From: a virus
Reading direction: 5' to 3' (one strand)
DNA length: 64,000 nucleotides
IMG/VR virus record: IMGVR_UViG_3300036770_008166
Span: 51,247-115,246 of that record
Position 1 is the stretch's first letter; every line of letters starts with the position of its first letter. A program made the translations under genes and the position numbers. Under the pieces are notes generated by a model. That model made no database searches and was not told where the DNA came from. It saw only the letters and a program-made list of their open reading frames with translations. Of the stretch, positions 25,901-38,327 are shown piece by piece.

Positions 25901-28900
25901 GCTGAGCCGGGTCTACCAAGGTCCAATCCTCTAGGCTGAATTCCGGACCGATCACAGCGCTGCTGCCGTCCGCACTGTCGGCGCGCCAGATCTGATCTAG
26001 ATAACGGGCCAAGGTGCCATTGATATAGAGCTGATCTGGACTCCATTCCTGTATCAAGGACAGATACTGTATGCGATCGTAGCGCATAGTGGTGCGGAAT
26101 TGTCGGATCACTGCATTGCTGAGACGCGCATAGGCGGCTGCACCCGAGCCGTTGCCGCCCGTGAACGTTATCACAGGGCTGTCACGATAGCCAGATCCTG
26201 TGGATGTCACGTTGACCGCTATCACTTGACCACTGCTGTTGATCACGGCCACTGCCGTGGCCGGTACCGTGGCGTCGCCGGTGATCGAAACCACCGGCGC
26301 TTCGGTATAGCCCGATCCACCGCTGGTCACGGCTATGGTATCTAGATCCAGCAGATAGTTGTTGAACCACTGGGTATAGGGCCAGGTCTGCCATACTGAG
26401 GATGTGGCAGGTGTGTCGCTGAGGTTGTTGCTGACCTGTGCAGTGCCGGCCTCATAGGGCAGCAAGATAGGGCTGGTAAACTGCGGTACCGTGAGACTGG
26501 TATTGAAATAGGCCGGCACATCAAAGTCAGTGACATCGCCTTGATACTGGTCAAATCCAAAATATTTGAGATTGAATTCACGAATCTGTACATGATAGGG
26601 CTTGACTTCCTGGATGTAGTCCAGCACGAATTCTTGGTTGTCTCTCACGAAATTCTGGAACGGAAACAGTTCACGTATGCGATGGTCAACGTCTATCAAG
26701 CTGGTTTTTACCAACCATTCTGGCGCAGCAAATTCTGTGAGCACATAATTGAAAGTCAGGGTCAGCAGGCGATTGCGTTCTATCAACAGGTCATCGATAA
26801 AGATCTCCTGATTGAGAGCCTGCAGTATGCGACGCGTTTCTGTGGTGGGTTCTGCATCAAAATACTGCAGATCAAACACTTCGGTGTCAAAACCAAACAC
26901 GTTGGTACCGTTGCCGCCAAAACTGTAGTCGTAGATCACGGGCGATATCTCGATGGTACCTTGTTCCAATCCTACCCTTTGCCAACCAGTGTCGGTGCGC
27001 AGATAGATTTCAAACCGGCCCTGCGCGTTGGCCGTGACCTTGACGCTGCTGCCGGTGGGCACAGTGATGGTTTCCAGGCTGGCAACATTGGGCACTTCCA
27101 GCACAGGTTTGATCGATGAGTTGTAGCCGGGTTGATACCAGTCAATGAAGTCCCAATAAAACGGTGTATAGTAGTTCTGCACCTTGGTCAGCGTGAGCAC
27201 ACGATTGCCGGGCACAGAGCCGGAATCCACAGTGTAGATGGTCCACAGTCCACGCTGGCTGCTGTCCGACTCTACCAGATAACGATAGCCCAGCGGCACG
27301 GCATAGATGTCCTGGAAACCCAGGATCTCGAGATTGGCCACCCTTTGGTTCCATTCGCCCGAGCTGGCAGTGGGTTCAGGATCGGTGCTGTTCAACAAGG
27401 CCAGAGAACGCGTCTCAGTGATGGGATAGCGTCGCATCACTTCGTTGGCCCTGGTGATATAGTTGCGCAAGGCAGCAAATCGATCAGTGAACATGCTCTG
27501 GCGAGGCCGGAACTGCACCCCATATCTTTCAGCCGGACTCAGACCAAGATCAGGCACTCGGTTGCCCGCGGTGTCGAATCCAGTGAAACTGTCCAGCAGC
27601 TTGCGATAGAGATTGTCACTGAGGAATCCGTCGGCGCGATCCTGCGGTATCAGTTCGTATTCCACATGCACATTGTCGCTGTTGAGTTCGCGATCAAATT
27701 CTATGTGCAGCACAGTGTCCTGTGCTTCGATCAAGGTCTCGCAGTTGTAGATGGCCACAGTGCTGGCGTTCAATGGAGCCAGGTAAGCGATACCGGTGGA
27801 TCTTGGATCTTGGATGTAGCGAGCCACAGTGTCCACGCTGAGGGTTTTTCCTTGCCGGGTTGCCACGGTGGTGAGACCTCGCACCCAGAAGAAATATCTG
27901 GTCAGGAACGTGCCCTCTTGGCTCAGCAGGGTTTTGACACTGAAACTTACGGTGCTGAAAGGCGTTCCGGGACCGGTGTATTCTGCCGGAGATTGATCGC
28001 TTTCGATCCACTGGTACACATCTATGCTGCTGCCGGGGAACACCTGGCCCCAGCGTCGCGCTGTATAGGTGATGTTGTCTTGATTGGGATCAATGAACCG
28101 CACACTGGAAGTATCCCACCAGACTTGTCCAACATTTGTTTCGGACCAGGTAGTGCCCAACAACCTGGCGGGTCCTGCGTTGTATGAAGCAGGATCTACG
28201 CTGCCGATGTAGTCAATGTTCTGGCGCGCAGCGCCCAGGATCTTGCCCTGCAGCGGATTGAAAAAGTCCAGGAATTCTGTCGTGGCCGAGGTCACACGAT
28301 CGTACAAGAAAACAGAATTCAGCAGCCGTATGTCCACTGTGTCCTGCTGTACATAGATAGGCACCCAGGCCGCTGACCTAGACGCATTCTCGAAAATGTA
28401 TACCTGGCCAAAATCTGCCTGTTGCGAATCACCGATGTCGCTGCCCGGCGCACCCACCCACAGCAGACCATCTCGGTAGTCTAGCGCGGTGCCAAATTCT
28501 GCGAGATAATCCACGCTGTTCACGAAGATCTGCTGCGCGAAAACCAGCTGTGCTGGATTGGTAATACCTGGTGCCACACTGCCGGCGAGATTGAACACAT
28601 AGACCACGCCGCTCTGATCTATGTCAGTAAAGAATTCTGTGGCGCCCAGATCGAAAACAGTGGTGCCGTCGTCGAAGATCTGGATGATGTACATGGTGCC
28701 GGCGGGCGTTCCCACTGCCAGTTCGCTGGCATCCGAGGACACCGAAAGGCTTGAACCAAAAGCCGCATATTCTCTGGCATAGGGACTCTGCACAGTCTGT
28801 GTGAAATAGTAAACTTCAAAGCCGAGATCGTAGAATGCGGTGCCTTGGCTGCCGGGCAGTACCTGCAGTTTGTTGAAAGGCTCAGCGGCTGACACATTGG

Positions 28901-31900
28901 TCACGCTGAGCTGCAGGAGACCGTCGATCACGCTGGCAGTCACATTGGGCACATCTTCGTTGATCACGGCGGCCAGGCCAGCCACAGTATTCGATGGCGC
29001 AGCGGGCACTGCTACATCAATATCATTGATGCGTATGGTATCGCCTGCGCCAAGACTGGACACCGACACAGTGGAACGGATCACACCGTACAGCCTGGCT
29101 TGATTGACATGCCTTTCGATCACACCACCTTTGTAGATCTGGAGACTGCTCTGCGGCGCTGCGATGTAGAGGCTGCAGTTATTGGGGCAGATCTCCAAGG
29201 CCTGTCCAAAGTTGCTAAATTCAGCTGGCACGTCCTGCTCTATGGTCTGGATCGGTCTGAACTGATTGGTTTCGATCTCGATCACGTCACCGATCGAGAG
29301 ATCGGTGTTCAAGGTCACGATGTTGCCATTTACACTGAATGTTTCCGGAGCATTAATCAAACTGTCCTGTTCGTTCACCAGGAATCTGCTGTTCACGGAC
29401 ACAGACACCGGCTCAGTCACGGAACCTAGCACAGTGAACTGCACTGAGCTGTCGGAATTGGGATGCTGACCATACACGAATTTCTGCACATTCCTGTCAA
29501 ACACATACACTGTACCGGCTTCTGTCTCACCGTTGACTATGCGATTCGGTGTGCCAATCATGACCTGGCGACCATCAGTAGTGCAGCTCACCATGGTACC
29601 AAAGGCAGCATCACTGGCCAGACCTGCCACTGTTATGTCGGTGACCTGCTGCCAATATGCCTGGGCGCGCACCAAGATCTCAGAACCGATGGGCGGAACC
29701 GTGATAAAAGTGAGATCTTGTCCCACCGAAGAATCGTCCGCATTGAAATCGTAATCGATATTGGGCCTGTAGAGTTCGCCGTCGACCACTACAGAAAAAC
29801 TGTCAATGGATCCCAAGGTAAAGAAATATTCATTGAGAGACCAAGTGTTGATCAAGGGCGGTGGATCGTACAGCACAGAAGCGCCTAATATTCCTGATAT
29901 CACGCCGGTCGTGGCCGTGACGTCAAATACCAAATCATTGGCAGGAGTGGTGCCATTGGGCCATATGTCATCACCTGCTATGGTCAGCGTTTCGCCGTTG
30001 ACATAACCAGTACCGCCGGCCTGCACTTCCACAGACACTGTGCCGCGCCGGCGTGTCACAGTAAACAGTGCACCTGTTCCAGATCCTCCTGTGGCCGTGA
30101 CGTCCAAATAGATTTCACTGTCTAGATTGACCTGCTTGATGCGCTGAATGATCACAGCCGATGCTGCTGCAGGTGCCGACACAAAAGTCACGGTTCCAAA
30201 ACTGCTGTCCACAGTGTAATCCGTGCCCAATGTCTGCAGTTGTCCATCCACAGTCACCGATATCTGCGTGGCTTCGTCAATCTGTATGCTGTTGTTGATC
30301 ACGAACTGGGTAGTAATACCGTCTCCGGTGGCTTGGACCACTTGATCTTCATAATTCACCCGACCATAGGCGTAGACCCGGTTGGCTCCTGGTGCACCCA
30401 CGTACAACCATCTTTCGTCTTCGCTCATGGCTACACTGCGACCAAATTCAGCAGCACCTGCTGTGACTCCTCCAGGATTGGTCAGCAGCTGCCAGTTGCT
30501 GTAAGGATTGGTGTTGGGTAGGTAGCTGGCAGTGTCTCGGTAAATCACTGACACATAACCTGTGCTGCTGTTGGTGTCTATGCCCAGTGCAGTGCCCGAC
30601 CCAGTGCCTGGGCCCGACGCTGTGAATTGCACACCCACCTCCATGCCAAATATGGTCGTGCTTCCTACAGTCTGGCTGGGATAGACATGATATGTTCCGG
30701 TGAGACCTGTGCCTGACACAAATTTGGTAATATAGGTTCCTGCTGTGACTCCTGACCCCGACAGCACTGTGCCCAGCGACAACGATCCTGATGTGATACC
30801 AGTGACTGTGAGCGTGGAGCTCGCGATGGAACCAGTAACTTCTGCTGTGGGTGCAGCTCCTATGGCTGCAAAGTCAGTGGTGCCCACTGACTGTACGATG
30901 TAATCGGCACCGGGCACAAAATTGCCGGCGAAAGTGACACCCAGACTGAAATCCGCACCTGCCGCAGCCCAGTCTTGATAACCAAAGGTCACGGCATTAC
31001 CAAAGTTCCTGGTGCCCAGATTTGCCAGTTTCAGGATGGCATCTGCTTGATTTACAGGGCTCACAGGATCATATTGCTGTGTGTCTGATCGAACATAGGT
31101 GTACACCGCTCCCTGTCTCACAGGCTCAGTGTCACGGAAATAGCTGGGACTGCCTACCAAGGCTGCAAATCTATTGGCAGCTTGTGCTACGCTGCTACCA
31201 AAGGTCTGGGTAGCATCAGGATCTCTGGGTTCTAAGGTCAGCAGCGCATCGTACACGGCCTGTTTTTCCAGCACCGTCCATCTGCCATCACCGCGATCGT
31301 CGATCCAGACTCTGGCACCGGGGCCCAGCTGATTGGCATAAGGCAGATCAACGATGTCGCTGAACTGGGCCACACGCATGGTTTCCAGCGTAAGACCAAT
31401 GCCCACACCATTGGCCACGGTTCGATCACCGCTAAAACTGAATGCGATGGTGACCTTGGTCAGAGAAGGAACAGTAAGCACTTCATACACTCCGTTCACT
31501 TCCGAATCAAAACCCTTGATGATCAACTTGTCGCCTGCAGACAATCCATGCTGTTGGGTGAAAATCACCAGGCTGGTGCCGTTGAGGTTGTCGCAAACAT
31601 GATTGATGAATCCTGGCACAGCATCTGCACGGTATATGTTCCAGTCATATTCATTGACTCTGGCAGCCCAAATAGTGGTGTCCACTTCAATGTCGTCTAT
31701 GACATCGTTGAGAACGCCGGGTTCGTTGATGTCAAACACCGTGACGTCAGCGTCTTCTATGTTCACATAACCCGCGGTAGGCAAAGAAATGTCTGTGGGC
31801 AGTTCATTGGTCACAGGCAGTATGTCTGGCGAATTGATGCGGAAACTTTCGCGCCAGATATCACTGACCAACACTGTCTGATCTGCCTGGCTGGTCTGCT

Positions 31901-34900
31901 GCGGAACCACGACCTGTACGGTGCTGGGATTGGCATCCAGCAGCGCACGATTGAGACGCAGTTCAAAAAAGCTGCGGTTGGCATTGGCACCGTAAACTGC
32001 GCGTTGTACCGCCCAGTTTTCGTAGATGTCGTATTCTGCGGCCTCCTTGCCAAGATCGGCCTGGCTAAACACACGCGCACTCTGGATGGTGCCTTTGTCG
32101 CCCAGGAACTGTCGGTACACATTGACCTGGCTCACATCGTCGAGATTGAGCGATGTCATGTACTGGCGAGGCCGGAAACCAATGAGACCATAGCTCAAGA
32201 GATCGTTGTCTGTTTCCAGATTCAAAGAATTGATGTCATAGCTATTGGTCAGCTGGTTGGCCTTGGTGGCCAGATTGGGCAACAGACCCAGCTGTATCTT
32301 GGTGTAGTCGCTCTGTATCCAGGCGTTGTAGTTGAATTCCACCGACGGCTGCACGATGGTAGCAGCGCTCCAGTAGTTGCCTTTGTAGAGCACAATCTCG
32401 CCCTTGGCATAGCTGCGATTGCCATCCCATTCCTGGATGTTGTCTTGATTGAGGATGAATCCTTGGGCATCAATGCTGCCATTCCATTCCGTGGTGGTAA
32501 AGGCCACTAGATCCAATCGGCTCTGCCGCGCACCGGTCACAGGATCGTAGATAAGATCGCCAAACACACTGCTGTTATCCAACACGATGATGTGTTCAAA
32601 CGCAGTGTACTTGAGATCTATGAAACTGAGGGTCTGATCAGTGGCCGGTTCTACTGTGAATGTGTTGTCTAGGCGCGTGATGTTGAGATTGCGCGCCGGC
32701 AACTCTCTGCGATTTTGATCCAGCAACACATTTTCGCTGGTCTGCACGTCGATGCTGTCCACCACGGCCTGCGGTCTAGTCACAGACAGACGGAACGCCA
32801 AAGGATTCAGTGCTATGATGGCCTGTTCGTCCCATCCCTGTTGGCTCCAGTACAGGAACTCATTGGCCATCTGTGTCCAGTCCAACACAATTCCGTTGTC
32901 GGTATTGGTAAAGATCAAACCTTGGGTGTCAAGGAATTGGCCATAGCTCAGCAGGAAGTCAGCCACAGCAGTTTCGTTGGACAACACAGTGCCATAGGGT
33001 ATCTGCAGCACCCTGTCAGTGTAGGCTGTGGGCACCTGCACCGTGATACCGGGCACTGAAATGGTCTGCAGCCGGCCGCCTGCCTGGCTCTGCAGCGTGT
33101 TAAAATAGGGCTGGTATGTGCTGTAGCCAAACACTGCATACCCGCCGGCGGTTTTTTGTACCAACACAGCGCTATAACTAGCTCTGGCAAAAGGTTGGTT
33201 TTTGTACAGCAAGAGATCGTAGCTCTCGTCGGGGATCAAGAACGAAGTGTTGGTGCTGCGTGGGCTGGTCTTGTCTGTGAAAATCTTGATGTACTGTTTG
33301 TCGCTGTACGAAGCCATGCGATAGGCCAATCTCACATCCAGGCTTCCCAGATTGTCCTGCAGATCCTGGGTGCTGTCTTGTCCACTTTCGCGGTTGTAGT
33401 CCACAATCCAGTTAATAAAGCTGGCCTTGCTCACACCATTGCCATAGACCACCACACCATCTGCGTCTAGACGATACCTGTCGTCCAGCAGATACTGTTG
33501 GAACTCGGTGTTGAAACGATATCGATCTCGGTCGGCAAACAAGGAAAAGAACTGCGCTGGTCTGGTCACGGCCAGCAGCCTCATCACGGCAAAAGGATAA
33601 GAACTGGAATTCCACCAGGACGCTTCCACTGGGCCACCATCACCGATGCTCCATGACCGACGGAACGAATTGTTGGCGAAGGTACCTACCACAGAGTTCA
33701 GCGGACTCAACAGATCTCCTTGAGGCCCTACTGGCAGTACCCGAGTCAGGCCCGGACGTGCAAATTCGGGTAGCACGTATGCGCCCAGAGGATCTCTCAC
33801 GATGCCGGCTTCTAGATCATCCCACAGCACCAGGTTGCCGTCAGTGTATGGTGCGGTACCATAGGTGTCTTCCCACCACAGTGGCGGTTCAGTGAAGCCC
33901 AGCATCTCCCAGGGTGTCAGTTGAGGTTGTTGGGTATCAAAAAAGTAGCGATTGATACCGCGCCAAGCACCCAGTAGATTTTGGTTGTCCAGTCGATTAG
34001 TGGATCGGCTGTAGTTGTAGGTGAACTCGTTGGCCGCACTGAAATCCTGGGTGCGATAGTCCAATTTGTTCCAGGCCACATAGGCCAAGAAATCCTGCGC
34101 CAGGATGGAAGTGATTTCCTGGAAACTGTATCCAGTGGATCTGAACTGGCCGGGCAGCACATCATACACAGTCAATGGCACAGGATTGCCGTCCAGTTTG
34201 AGATTGTTGTATATGCGTGTTTCAAATTCCAACAACACTTCGTCTCGGATGTCTCCAAACACCGGCGTAAGGCTGCCATCGTGCCCTTGCACAAACTGCT
34301 GCGTGCCAGTGGTAGTGGCTTCAGTGATCAAACCAGGCCTCCAGGCCGGATAGAGACCCAGTTTGGTAGGTGTGTTTGGAATGAAACTGCCTACCGTGGT
34401 GGTGTATTCTCGTATGGTCACTGTGTTGCCTGGAACCAGCGACACCAGCACAGTGATCCTGGGTCCATCAGTGGCTACCACATAATCTCTGCCTCGTGTG
34501 AGTATAGAGCCATTGACATAAACGTTCATGCCCAGATAGTTTGCGGATTCGTAATCATAGACCTGCACAGTGTCAAAGGTCTGGCCTGTGGTCACGCTAA
34601 CTGTGTAGGTGTTCTCTATGTAGACTGCGCCCGAAGGCAGCATGTCGCTCCAGTAAAACGGCTGTGTTTCTCCGCGACCCTGCGTGAGAGTGTCTATAGC
34701 AGTGTCCAGTATGGCAGCAGCGGTCTGGAAATTTATGGTCTGCTTGGTGACATCATCCAGGATGAGATTCTTGATCTTGGTGTATTCTCTGCTATTGAAT
34801 GTCAGGCTGTTGAACACATTGTACTGCTCGCTGCGCATGAAATAGCCGGCCAGGGTCAGGGGAGCGCTCTGTTGTAGGATGGTCAATCCATAGGGCACGA

Positions 34901-37900
34901 TGTTGCCAAGATCTCGGGTGTTATTGGCACCGTTGATCGTGCCCTGAAGTGCGGGCAGATTTTCACAGATACTCTGATAGTGTTGGCGCATGGTGCCCAG
35001 CGTGAATTCGCTGCTGTTCACATTGAATGGGTTGTTTTCAAGATTGATTGGCACCTGATAGAAAGCCACGCGACTGGTCTGGTCGCTTAGGGCTAACACC
35101 TCAATCACCTGGCCTGCGGCCGTGGCGGTTGACAAAGTTATGGTGGTAGAATCTGTGCCAATTTCGTATGTGTAGCTTCCGGGATCCTGGAACACTGATC
35201 CCACGTAGACCTTGACACTGGGCACTGTGCGCTGCCCAGACACTGCCACATCCAGCACCAGCGGAGCACCGTCGTACTGGAATTTGAACTGTTGATATAC
35301 CTGCGCCGCAGTGACAGCAGTTTGCCAACCCAGTAAGCGGCTGAATTGTGTGCGCGATCTGTACTGTCTTGGAGTGCCGTTGCTGATAGATTCAGTGGTG
35401 CTGGCATTCTCACGCGTGTACACGAATTGATCTGTGTAAAGGTAGTTGTCAAACACGATATCGCCGATGTTGGCAATGTTGAGATATTCAAGAGGAATCT
35501 GCAGCACCGAGTCGATCACACCGGCATCATTGACCGCATATCCAAACAGCCGGCTTCCCCGGAAATCTGTGCTGGGGTACTTGGTGGGGTCGCCGAAACT
35601 GACTCCGTCACTGTCATACACATTGAACAGCGGTGCCTGTTGCACACTGGTTTTTTGTTGAGCCAGCAGCCATGCACTGCCATCGAACCAGAAAGTTTTA
35701 CCAGCATTCTCGTCACCAAACAGGCACACAGTGGCCTGATCGGCCAAGACCACACCGTCGGAGGCCAAGGTCAGATTGATGATGGGTTGACCAGTGAACG
35801 GCGGATCTATAGGCGGGTCTGAATCCGGAATCACAAATTCTACCTGCCATATTTTGTTGGCCACATCTGGATCTTCATCAGCGGCAAAGATCACTCGAGT
35901 TCCGTTGACAAAACTGTAGCCATCCACAGAATAGCTGGTACTGCCTTGGATGTCACTGAAGGCATCCGTGGCCGAAAAATCAATGATATCCACTGGCTGT
36001 TTGCCCTGGGTGCCCATGTCATAGAGTCGTAGACCGGCACGGAACTGTACAATGGGCCGTTTGGCACGGAAACGATTGTCCAGCACCGGTACAGTTTCGT
36101 TGTAGTCAGCAGTTGCGTTGATCACATCAATATGGAACCATCGATTGCTGCGGCTCCAGGCATTGAGATCTTGACCAGCTCTATCGATAGTGATATAGTC
36201 AGGATCAGCCGGTTCAGACGCCACGGCGCTGTCATCCTCATCAACCACATAGGCTTCTGGAGTGATGAAATCAGTGACCGGCAACAGCTGGATGGCTGTG
36301 CCAACTCCGGCCACGTAGTATTCGCGATAGTTTATGGCAGTGGCCGACATGGTGCCCAGACCATTCTGCAACGACACGGCCGAGCCCGAAGGTGTAAGAC
36401 TCACAGTGAACTGGAATCCATTCACAATGGTTTGAACGTAGTAGTCTGTGCCGGCCGTGAGACCCCCCAGCGTAGGAGCAGCGAACACGATGCGCTGTCC
36501 CACGTAGAGATCTTCCGTGGTAAAGGTCGTTATAGTATCGAACTCGCTGTCGGTCTGGGTGCAGTCGAATGAAAAATTTCCAGAACCAAAACTGGCAGGT
36601 ACCACATCACCTTCAAATATCACTTTTAGGCCGTTGGTGAATACCACTCCGTTGGGCGATGTGTAGTTGGTGCTGTTCAGGATGTCTTCAACAAAAATCG
36701 TTTCGCTGTCAGAAGGCTCAATGATCTTGAACACGCCGAAGATTTCTGGATCTGTGCCGTCCTGATAATACAAGGTATCCAAATTGGCGGTCAGCAAGGG
36801 AATCTGTTGGAACTGGTCTTGATCGGTCTTGAACCATCCGGTGTTGCTGAACTGATTGCCGTATCTAATGGTGAACTTGTTCAGCACCGGGATTGTGGCC
36901 ACAGACGAAAGATTGATATAGGTTATGCCATTTATCACTGGCAGAGTGATCTGCCACAGCTGACGGCGCTGGTCCAGGGGTATTTCAGTGACTTGGTCAA
37001 ACAGCGTGGTATCATAGCTGCCGATTTGGCCATTGTTGGCTGTGATCTGTGCCAAGGGATCAAAAAAGGTGGTTCTCAACCAACCGCCGGCCACGGCATC
37101 ATCCACGGGCACATCAAACACCAAGGTTCGGTTGGCCAGGTAGGTTATGCCATCTATGCCTCCGTACTGGGCGATAAAAGTATCCAGGCGCTGATTGTTG
37201 ATCTGATCAAATTTTAAATTGGTTATGAGATCGACCGGAGTCGCGAATTCTGCGAGATCGAAATAGAACTGCTGCGCTGTCTTGGTTGGTACATCGAAGG
37301 TGACTGTGCCAAGATCTGTGCCGTTGTTGATCACACCAAACACGTCTCGGCTGCTGATATTGGGTGTGGTAGGAATGCGTCCGCTGATGCCAGGATTGGT
37401 CTGGATCCAGAATCCTGGCCCTGTGCCGCTGTCTCCGTCCACTATGTTCAATATGCCTTGCATGTTGCTTTGATTTTGGCTCACATAGTACAGGGTGTCT
37501 GGAGCGTCTTGGGGTACCACGAAAGTGACCAGCCCTGTGATGCTGCCGTTGCGCGTGACTCCTACTGAGTAGGCATCCTGTGTGCCCAGTGTGGGCGCTG
37601 TCTTGATCCAGAATGGGAAATCACCGCGCAGGGTGAGATTGAACACATAGGTATTGCCGCGCGCCAAGGTCAAGGTAGGATTGGGCTGTGCATCTATGAG
37701 ATAGGCCGCGGTCTGTTGATTGGTCACACGGTAGTTTACAGTCTCCTTGGCATTCTGTGCCACGGAAAATGTGTAGGTTCCTCCGCGCACCAGTTCGATC
37801 TGAGGATTTTCTCCGGGAACACCACTGAAGGTGTACACACCATTGGCCCTGGTCACTGTAAAGTTGTCAGTGATGGGCACCCCTGTTGAGCGCACAGACA

Positions 37901-38327
37901 CTGCATCCGGCCCGCCTGGCAGCCAAAAATACTGACTGTAGTTGATCAAGGTATCAAAATCAACCATGGGATCCCAGGCATAATATTCACTGGTGAACAG
38001 TCGGTCTGGTCTTGTCTGGGTGCCGCCTTGATAGCCAATGGCATCCAGCAAACCGGGATAGGTGATGAGATCCTGCACATCATCGGTATCAGGTTTGAGA
38101 CTGATCACTGCCGGCTCAAGCTGATAATCGGCGCGTGTTTTGTCAGGCTCTACGATGTAGCGATCATCTGGATCAACGCCTGGTCCCACCGAGCGTCCAA
38201 TGTAGCCTTCACTTTTGCGGAACCTGGGTTCTTGTATCAGTGTGTCCAGAGTGGCAGCCAGGAACTGTCTGTTGGCCGGTGTCTGGAAAATCTCTGGCAG
38301 GAAATCTACTGAACGGGTGCGAGCCAT
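22986..38327 (-). CDS. Giant 5,113-residue baseplate/tail structural protein (gp7 position)
   Basis: A single uninterrupted reading frame of 5,113 residues directly downstream of gp6, the place held by gp7 in T4. The N terminus ([19 protein letters not shown], then a roughly 100-residue YYAWDP region) matches large structural proteins of marine T4-like phages. Within it are repeats of several types: short Ig-like beta units with VDGxxxxxxxDY, a set of FG-GAP-like blades at about residues 2,370-3,315, [15 protein letters not shown]-type units near 4,010 and TDFTAVGAA-type units near 4,560 and 2,500. The C terminus (RRGLWWYDI to ARFLTDR) matches the end motif of fibre proteins in such phages. 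T4 gp7 has about 1,030 residues. I see no enzymatic motif. Confidence 0.85.
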   Translation of the reverse strand: MARTRSVDFLPEIFQTPANRQFLAATLDTLIQEPRFRKSEGYIGRSVGPGVDPDDRYIVEPDKTRADYQLEPAVISLKPDTDDVQDLITYPGLLDAIGYQGGTQTRPDRLFTSEYYAWDPMVDFDTLINYSQYFWLPGGPDAVSVRSTGVPITDNFTVTRANGVYTFSGVPGENPQIELVRGGTYTFSVAQNAKETVNYRVTNQQTAAYLIDAQPNPTLTLARGNTYVFNLTLRGDFPFWIKTAPTLGTQDAYSVGVTRNGSITGLVTFVVPQDAPDTLYYVSQNQSNMQGILNIVDGDSGTGPGFWIQTNPGISGRIPTTPNISSRDVFGVINNGTDLGTVTFDVPTKTAQQFYFDLAEFATPVDLITNLKFDQINNQRLDTFIAQYGGIDGITYLANRTLVFDVPVDDAVAGGWLRTTFFDPLAQITANNGQIGSYDTTLFDQVTEIPLDQRRQLWQITLPVINGITYINLSSVATIPVLNKFTIRYGNQFSNTGWFKTDQDQFQQIPLLTANLDTLYYQDGTDPEIFGVFKIIEPSDSETIFVEDILNSTNYTSPNGVVFTNGLKVIFEGDVVPASFGSGNFSFDCTQTDSEFDTITTFTTEDLYVGQRIVFAAPTLGGLTAGTDYYVQTIVNGFQFTVSLTPSGSAVSLQNGLGTMSATAINYREYYVAGVGTAIQLLPVTDFITPEAYVVDEDDSAVASEPADPDYITIDRAGQDLNAWSRSNRWFHIDVINATADYNETVPVLDNRFRAKRPIVQFRAGLRLYDMGTQGKQPVDIIDFSATDAFSDIQGSTSYSVDGYSFVNGTRVIFAADEDPDVANKIWQVEFVIPDSDPPIDPPFTGQPIINLTLASDGVVLADQATVCLFGDENAGKTFWFDGSAWLLAQQKTSVQQAPLFNVYDSDGVSFGDPTKYPSTDFRGSRLFGYAVNDAGVIDSVLQIPLEYLNIANIGDIVFDNYLYTDQFVYTRENASTTESISNGTPRQYRSRTQFSRLLGWQTAVTAAQVYQQFKFQYDGAPLVLDVAVSGQRTVPSVKVYVGSVFQDPGSYTYEIGTDSTTITLSTATAAGQVIEVLALSDQTSRVAFYQVPINLENNPFNVNSSEFTLGTMRQHYQSICENLPALQGTINGANNTRDLGNIVPYGLTILQQSAPLTLAGYFMRSEQYNVFNSLTFNSREYTKIKNLILDDVTKQTINFQTAAAILDTAIDTLTQGRGETQPFYWSDMLPSGAVYIENTYTVSVTTGQTFDTVQVYDYESANYLGMNVYVNGSILTRGRDYVVATDGPRITVLVSLVPGNTVTIREYTTTVGSFIPNTPTKLGLYPAWRPGLITEATTTGTQQFVQGHDGSLTPVFGDIRDEVLLEFETRIYNNLKLDGNPVPLTVYDVLPGQFRSTGYSFQEITSILAQDFLAYVAWNKLDYRTQDFSAANEFTYNYSRSTNRLDNQNLLGAWRGINRYFFDTQQPQLTPWEMLGFTEPPLWWEDTYGTAPYTDGNLVLWDDLEAGIVRDPLGAYVLPEFARPGLTRVLPVGPQGDLLSPLNSVVGTFANNSFRRSWSIGDGGPVEASWWNSSSYPFAVMRLLAVTRPAQFFSLFADRDRYRFNTEFQQYLLDDRYRLDADGVVVYGNGVSKASFINWIVDYNRESGQDSTQDLQDNLGSLDVRLAYRMASYSDKQYIKIFTDKTSPRSTNTSFLIPDESYDLLLYKNQPFARASYSAVLVQKTAGGYAVFGYSTYQPYFNTLQSQAGGRLQTISVPGITVQVPTAYTDRVLQIPYGTVLSNETAVADFLLSYGQFLDTQGLIFTNTDNGIVLDWTQMANEFLYWSQQGWDEQAIIALNPLAFRLSVTRPQAVVDSIDVQTSENVLLDQNRRELPARNLNITRLDNTFTVEPATDQTLSFIDLKYTAFEHIIVLDNSSVFGDLIYDPVTGARQSRLDLVAFTTTEWNGSIDAQGFILNQDNIQEWDGNRSYAKGEIVLYKGNYWSAATIVQPSVEFNYNAWIQSDYTKIQLGLLPNLATKANQLTNSYDINSLNLETDNDLLSYGLIGFRPRQYMTSLNLDDVSQVNVYRQFLGDKGTIQSARVFSQADLGKEAAEYDIYENWAVQRAVYGANANRSFFELRLNRALLDANPSTVQVVVPQQTSQADQTVLVSDIWRESFRINSPDILPVTNELPTDISLPTAGYVNIEDADVTVFDINEPGVLNDVIDDIEVDTTIWAARVNEYDWNIYRADAVPGFINHVCDNLNGTSLVIFTQQHGLSAGDKLIIKGFDSEVNGVYEVLTVPSLTKVTIAFSFSGDRTVANGVGIGLTLETMRVAQFSDIVDLPYANQLGPGARVWIDDRGDGRWTVLEKQAVYDALLTLEPRDPDATQTFGSSVAQAANRFAALVGSPSYFRDTEPVRQGAVYTYVRSDTQQYDPVSPVNQADAILKLANLGTRNFGNAVTFGYQDWAAAGADFSLGVTFAGNFVPGADYIVQSVGTTDFAAIGAAPTAEVTGSIASSTLTVTGITSGSLSLGTVLSGSGVTAGTYITKFVSGTGLTGTYHVYPSQTVGSTTIFGMEVGVQFTASGPGTGSGTALGIDTNSSTGYVSVIYRDTASYLPNTNPYSNWQLLTNPGGVTAGAAEFGRSVAMSEDERWLYVGAPGANRVYAYGRVNYEDQVVQATGDGITTQFVINNSIQIDEATQISVTVDGQLQTLGTDYTVDSSFGTVTFVSAPAAASAVIIQRIKQVNLDSEIYLDVTATGGSGTGALFTVTRRRGTVSVEVQAGGTGYVNGETLTIAGDDIWPNGTTPANDLVFDVTATTGVISGILGASVLYDPPPLINTWSLNEYFFTLGSIDSFSVVVDGELYRPNIDYDFNADDSSVGQDLTFITVPPIGSEILVRAQAYWQQVTDITVAGLASDAAFGTMVSCTTDGRQVMIGTPNRIVNGETEAGTVYVFDRNVQKFVYGQHPNSDSSVQFTVLGSVTEPVSVSVNSRFLVNEQDSLINAPETFSVNGNIVTLNTDLSIGDVIEIETNQFRPIQTIEQDVPAEFSNFGQALEICPNNCSLYIAAPQSSLQIYKGGVIERHVNQARLYGVIRSTVSVSSLGAGDTIRINDIDVAVPAAPSNTVAGLAAVINEDVPNVTASVIDGLLQLSVTNVSAAEPFNKLQVLPGSQGTAFYDLGFEVYYFTQTVQSPYAREYAAFGSSLSVSSDASELAVGTPAGTMYIIQIFDDGTTVFDLGATEFFTDIDQSGVVYVFNLAGSVAPGITNPAQLVFAQQIFVNSVDYLAEFGTALDYRDGLLWVGAPGSDIGDSQQADFGQVYIFENASRSAAWVPIYVQQDTVDIRLLNSVFLYDRVTSATTEFLDFFNPLQGKILGAARQNIDYIGSVDPASYNAGPARLLGTTWSETNVGQVWWDTSSVRFIDPNQDNITYTARRWGQVFPGSSIDVYQWIESDQSPAEYTGPGTPFSTVSFSVKTLLSQEGTFLTRYFFWVRGLTTVATRQGKTLSVDTVARYIQDPRSTGIAYLAPLNASTVAIYNCETLIEAQDTVLHIEFDRELNSDNVHVEYELIPQDRADGFLSDNLYRKLLDSFTGFDTAGNRVPDLGLSPAERYGVQFRPRQSMFTDRFAALRNYITRANEVMRRYPITETRSLALLNSTDPEPTASSGEWNQRVANLEILGFQDIYAVPLGYRYLVESDSSQRGLWTIYTVDSGSVPGNRVLTLTKVQNYYTPFYWDFIDWYQPGYNSSIKPVLEVPNVASLETITVPTGSSVKVTANAQGRFEIYLRTDTGWQRVGLEQGTIEISPVIYDYSFGGNGTNVFGFDTEVFDLQYFDAEPTTETRRILQALNQEIFIDDLLIERNRLLTLTFNYVLTEFAAPEWLVKTSLIDVDHRIRELFPFQNFVRDNQEFVLDYIQEVKPYHVQIREFNLKYFGFDQYQGDVTDFDVPAYFNTSLTVPQFTSPILLPYEAGTAQVSNNLSDTPATSSVWQTWPYTQWFNNYLLDLDTIAVTSGGSGYTEAPVVSITGDATVPATAVAVINSSGQVIAVNVTSTGSGYRDSPVITFTGGNGSGAAAYARLSNAVIRQFRTTMRYDRIQYLSLIQEWSPDQLYINGTLARYLDQIWRADSADGSSAVIGPEFSLEDWTLVDPAQLVLAFNAQENYYELAINPDTGLPITPYITGPDRTMGLYQPGVNSPGLELAQLITGVDYPGVQVFGRHFAPINAPAYDPANSYPARAIVLYLGSYYLSLREVPPARLPTDQEYWQIYYYDLLLDADYRSSFTDQLLGTRVSDINVNGGEFIGPYEGHAPEELVNGSEYDTVDIRVFTRPGSDWQLDGHGFQLSAVNAVYDAILASSISFANLVEFPAQVLVSNQTTGLALALDVDYTIDWTAQTVDIIAGAGVLDGDLVNVIAFELGGGSQLYRANYVGSQIPTGRFLVPVDAEQIQSVAILQNGEEVITPATWQPYIDSVAWNILVAYPRNTVVNNAGQYYRSVQAVPAGEVITDTAYWLNFVPTLQSEVIMALPPAATDGIAVVVLGAQTTTAGDFVTGRSYTIESLGNTDFTAVGAATNTVGESFVATGPGSGSGTATSVYSWSTPQRQYHVATAATVTNFGFELSNYIGGTNPANMIVTRNGERLTPPAGIQWRADDEPQDDSTLNVSYGLPQRLGESFLQSSINAITDIQVWVDDVLQTQSIGAFIGDYSVTPWTGSNTPGRQVVFTEPPTPGARILITVSTEADYNIVGNDLVLVTRPNLGDLYAVTTWNDTAEQDIVTLVFYGPVQTSFPIVEPYDSQPFDAANTNNTPGSFDFSTATVTTQNRFDLGRSDITANRLLVTLDGLRKYEGQDFTVVGTELVLASGAIASDQILVVTEFTPSIVPEAAAFRIFQDMRGLQATYRMTAATTTQLTQPLSISDDVIHVVSVLGMTEPQLSVGVFGQITIGAERITYRVRDQATNTLSGLRRGASGTAIADHATGSTVYNIGNGNLLNGAYQDQVVSDASVGDGSTTIFYAPSIDITDYGDSSTTYVDSIEVFVGGVRQYRFGSGTVSEYPWIVTDFGPLAVEFITDDSPVDPDLAPPSGVEVTILQRRGLWWYDIRTQAEREQALQENPSAAARFLTDR
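28390..31205 (-). repeat. FG-GAP-like repeat block within the giant protein
   Basis: At least six units of the pattern FGxxVxxxxDxxxLxVGxPxxxxxxxGxVYVF occur in order: [75 protein letters not shown] and [15 protein letters not shown]. Such units form beta-propellers in integrin alpha subunits and in bacterial adhesins. Ig-like domains are inserted between some blades, spreading the block over roughly 950 residues. Confidence 0.65.

Noticed and set aside
27132-28187. A 351-residue open frame on the plus strand
   Set aside because: It is wholly antisense to the intact giant structural protein, has no recognisable domain, and long antisense frames (also at 31548-32510) are expected from the codon bias of the real gene.
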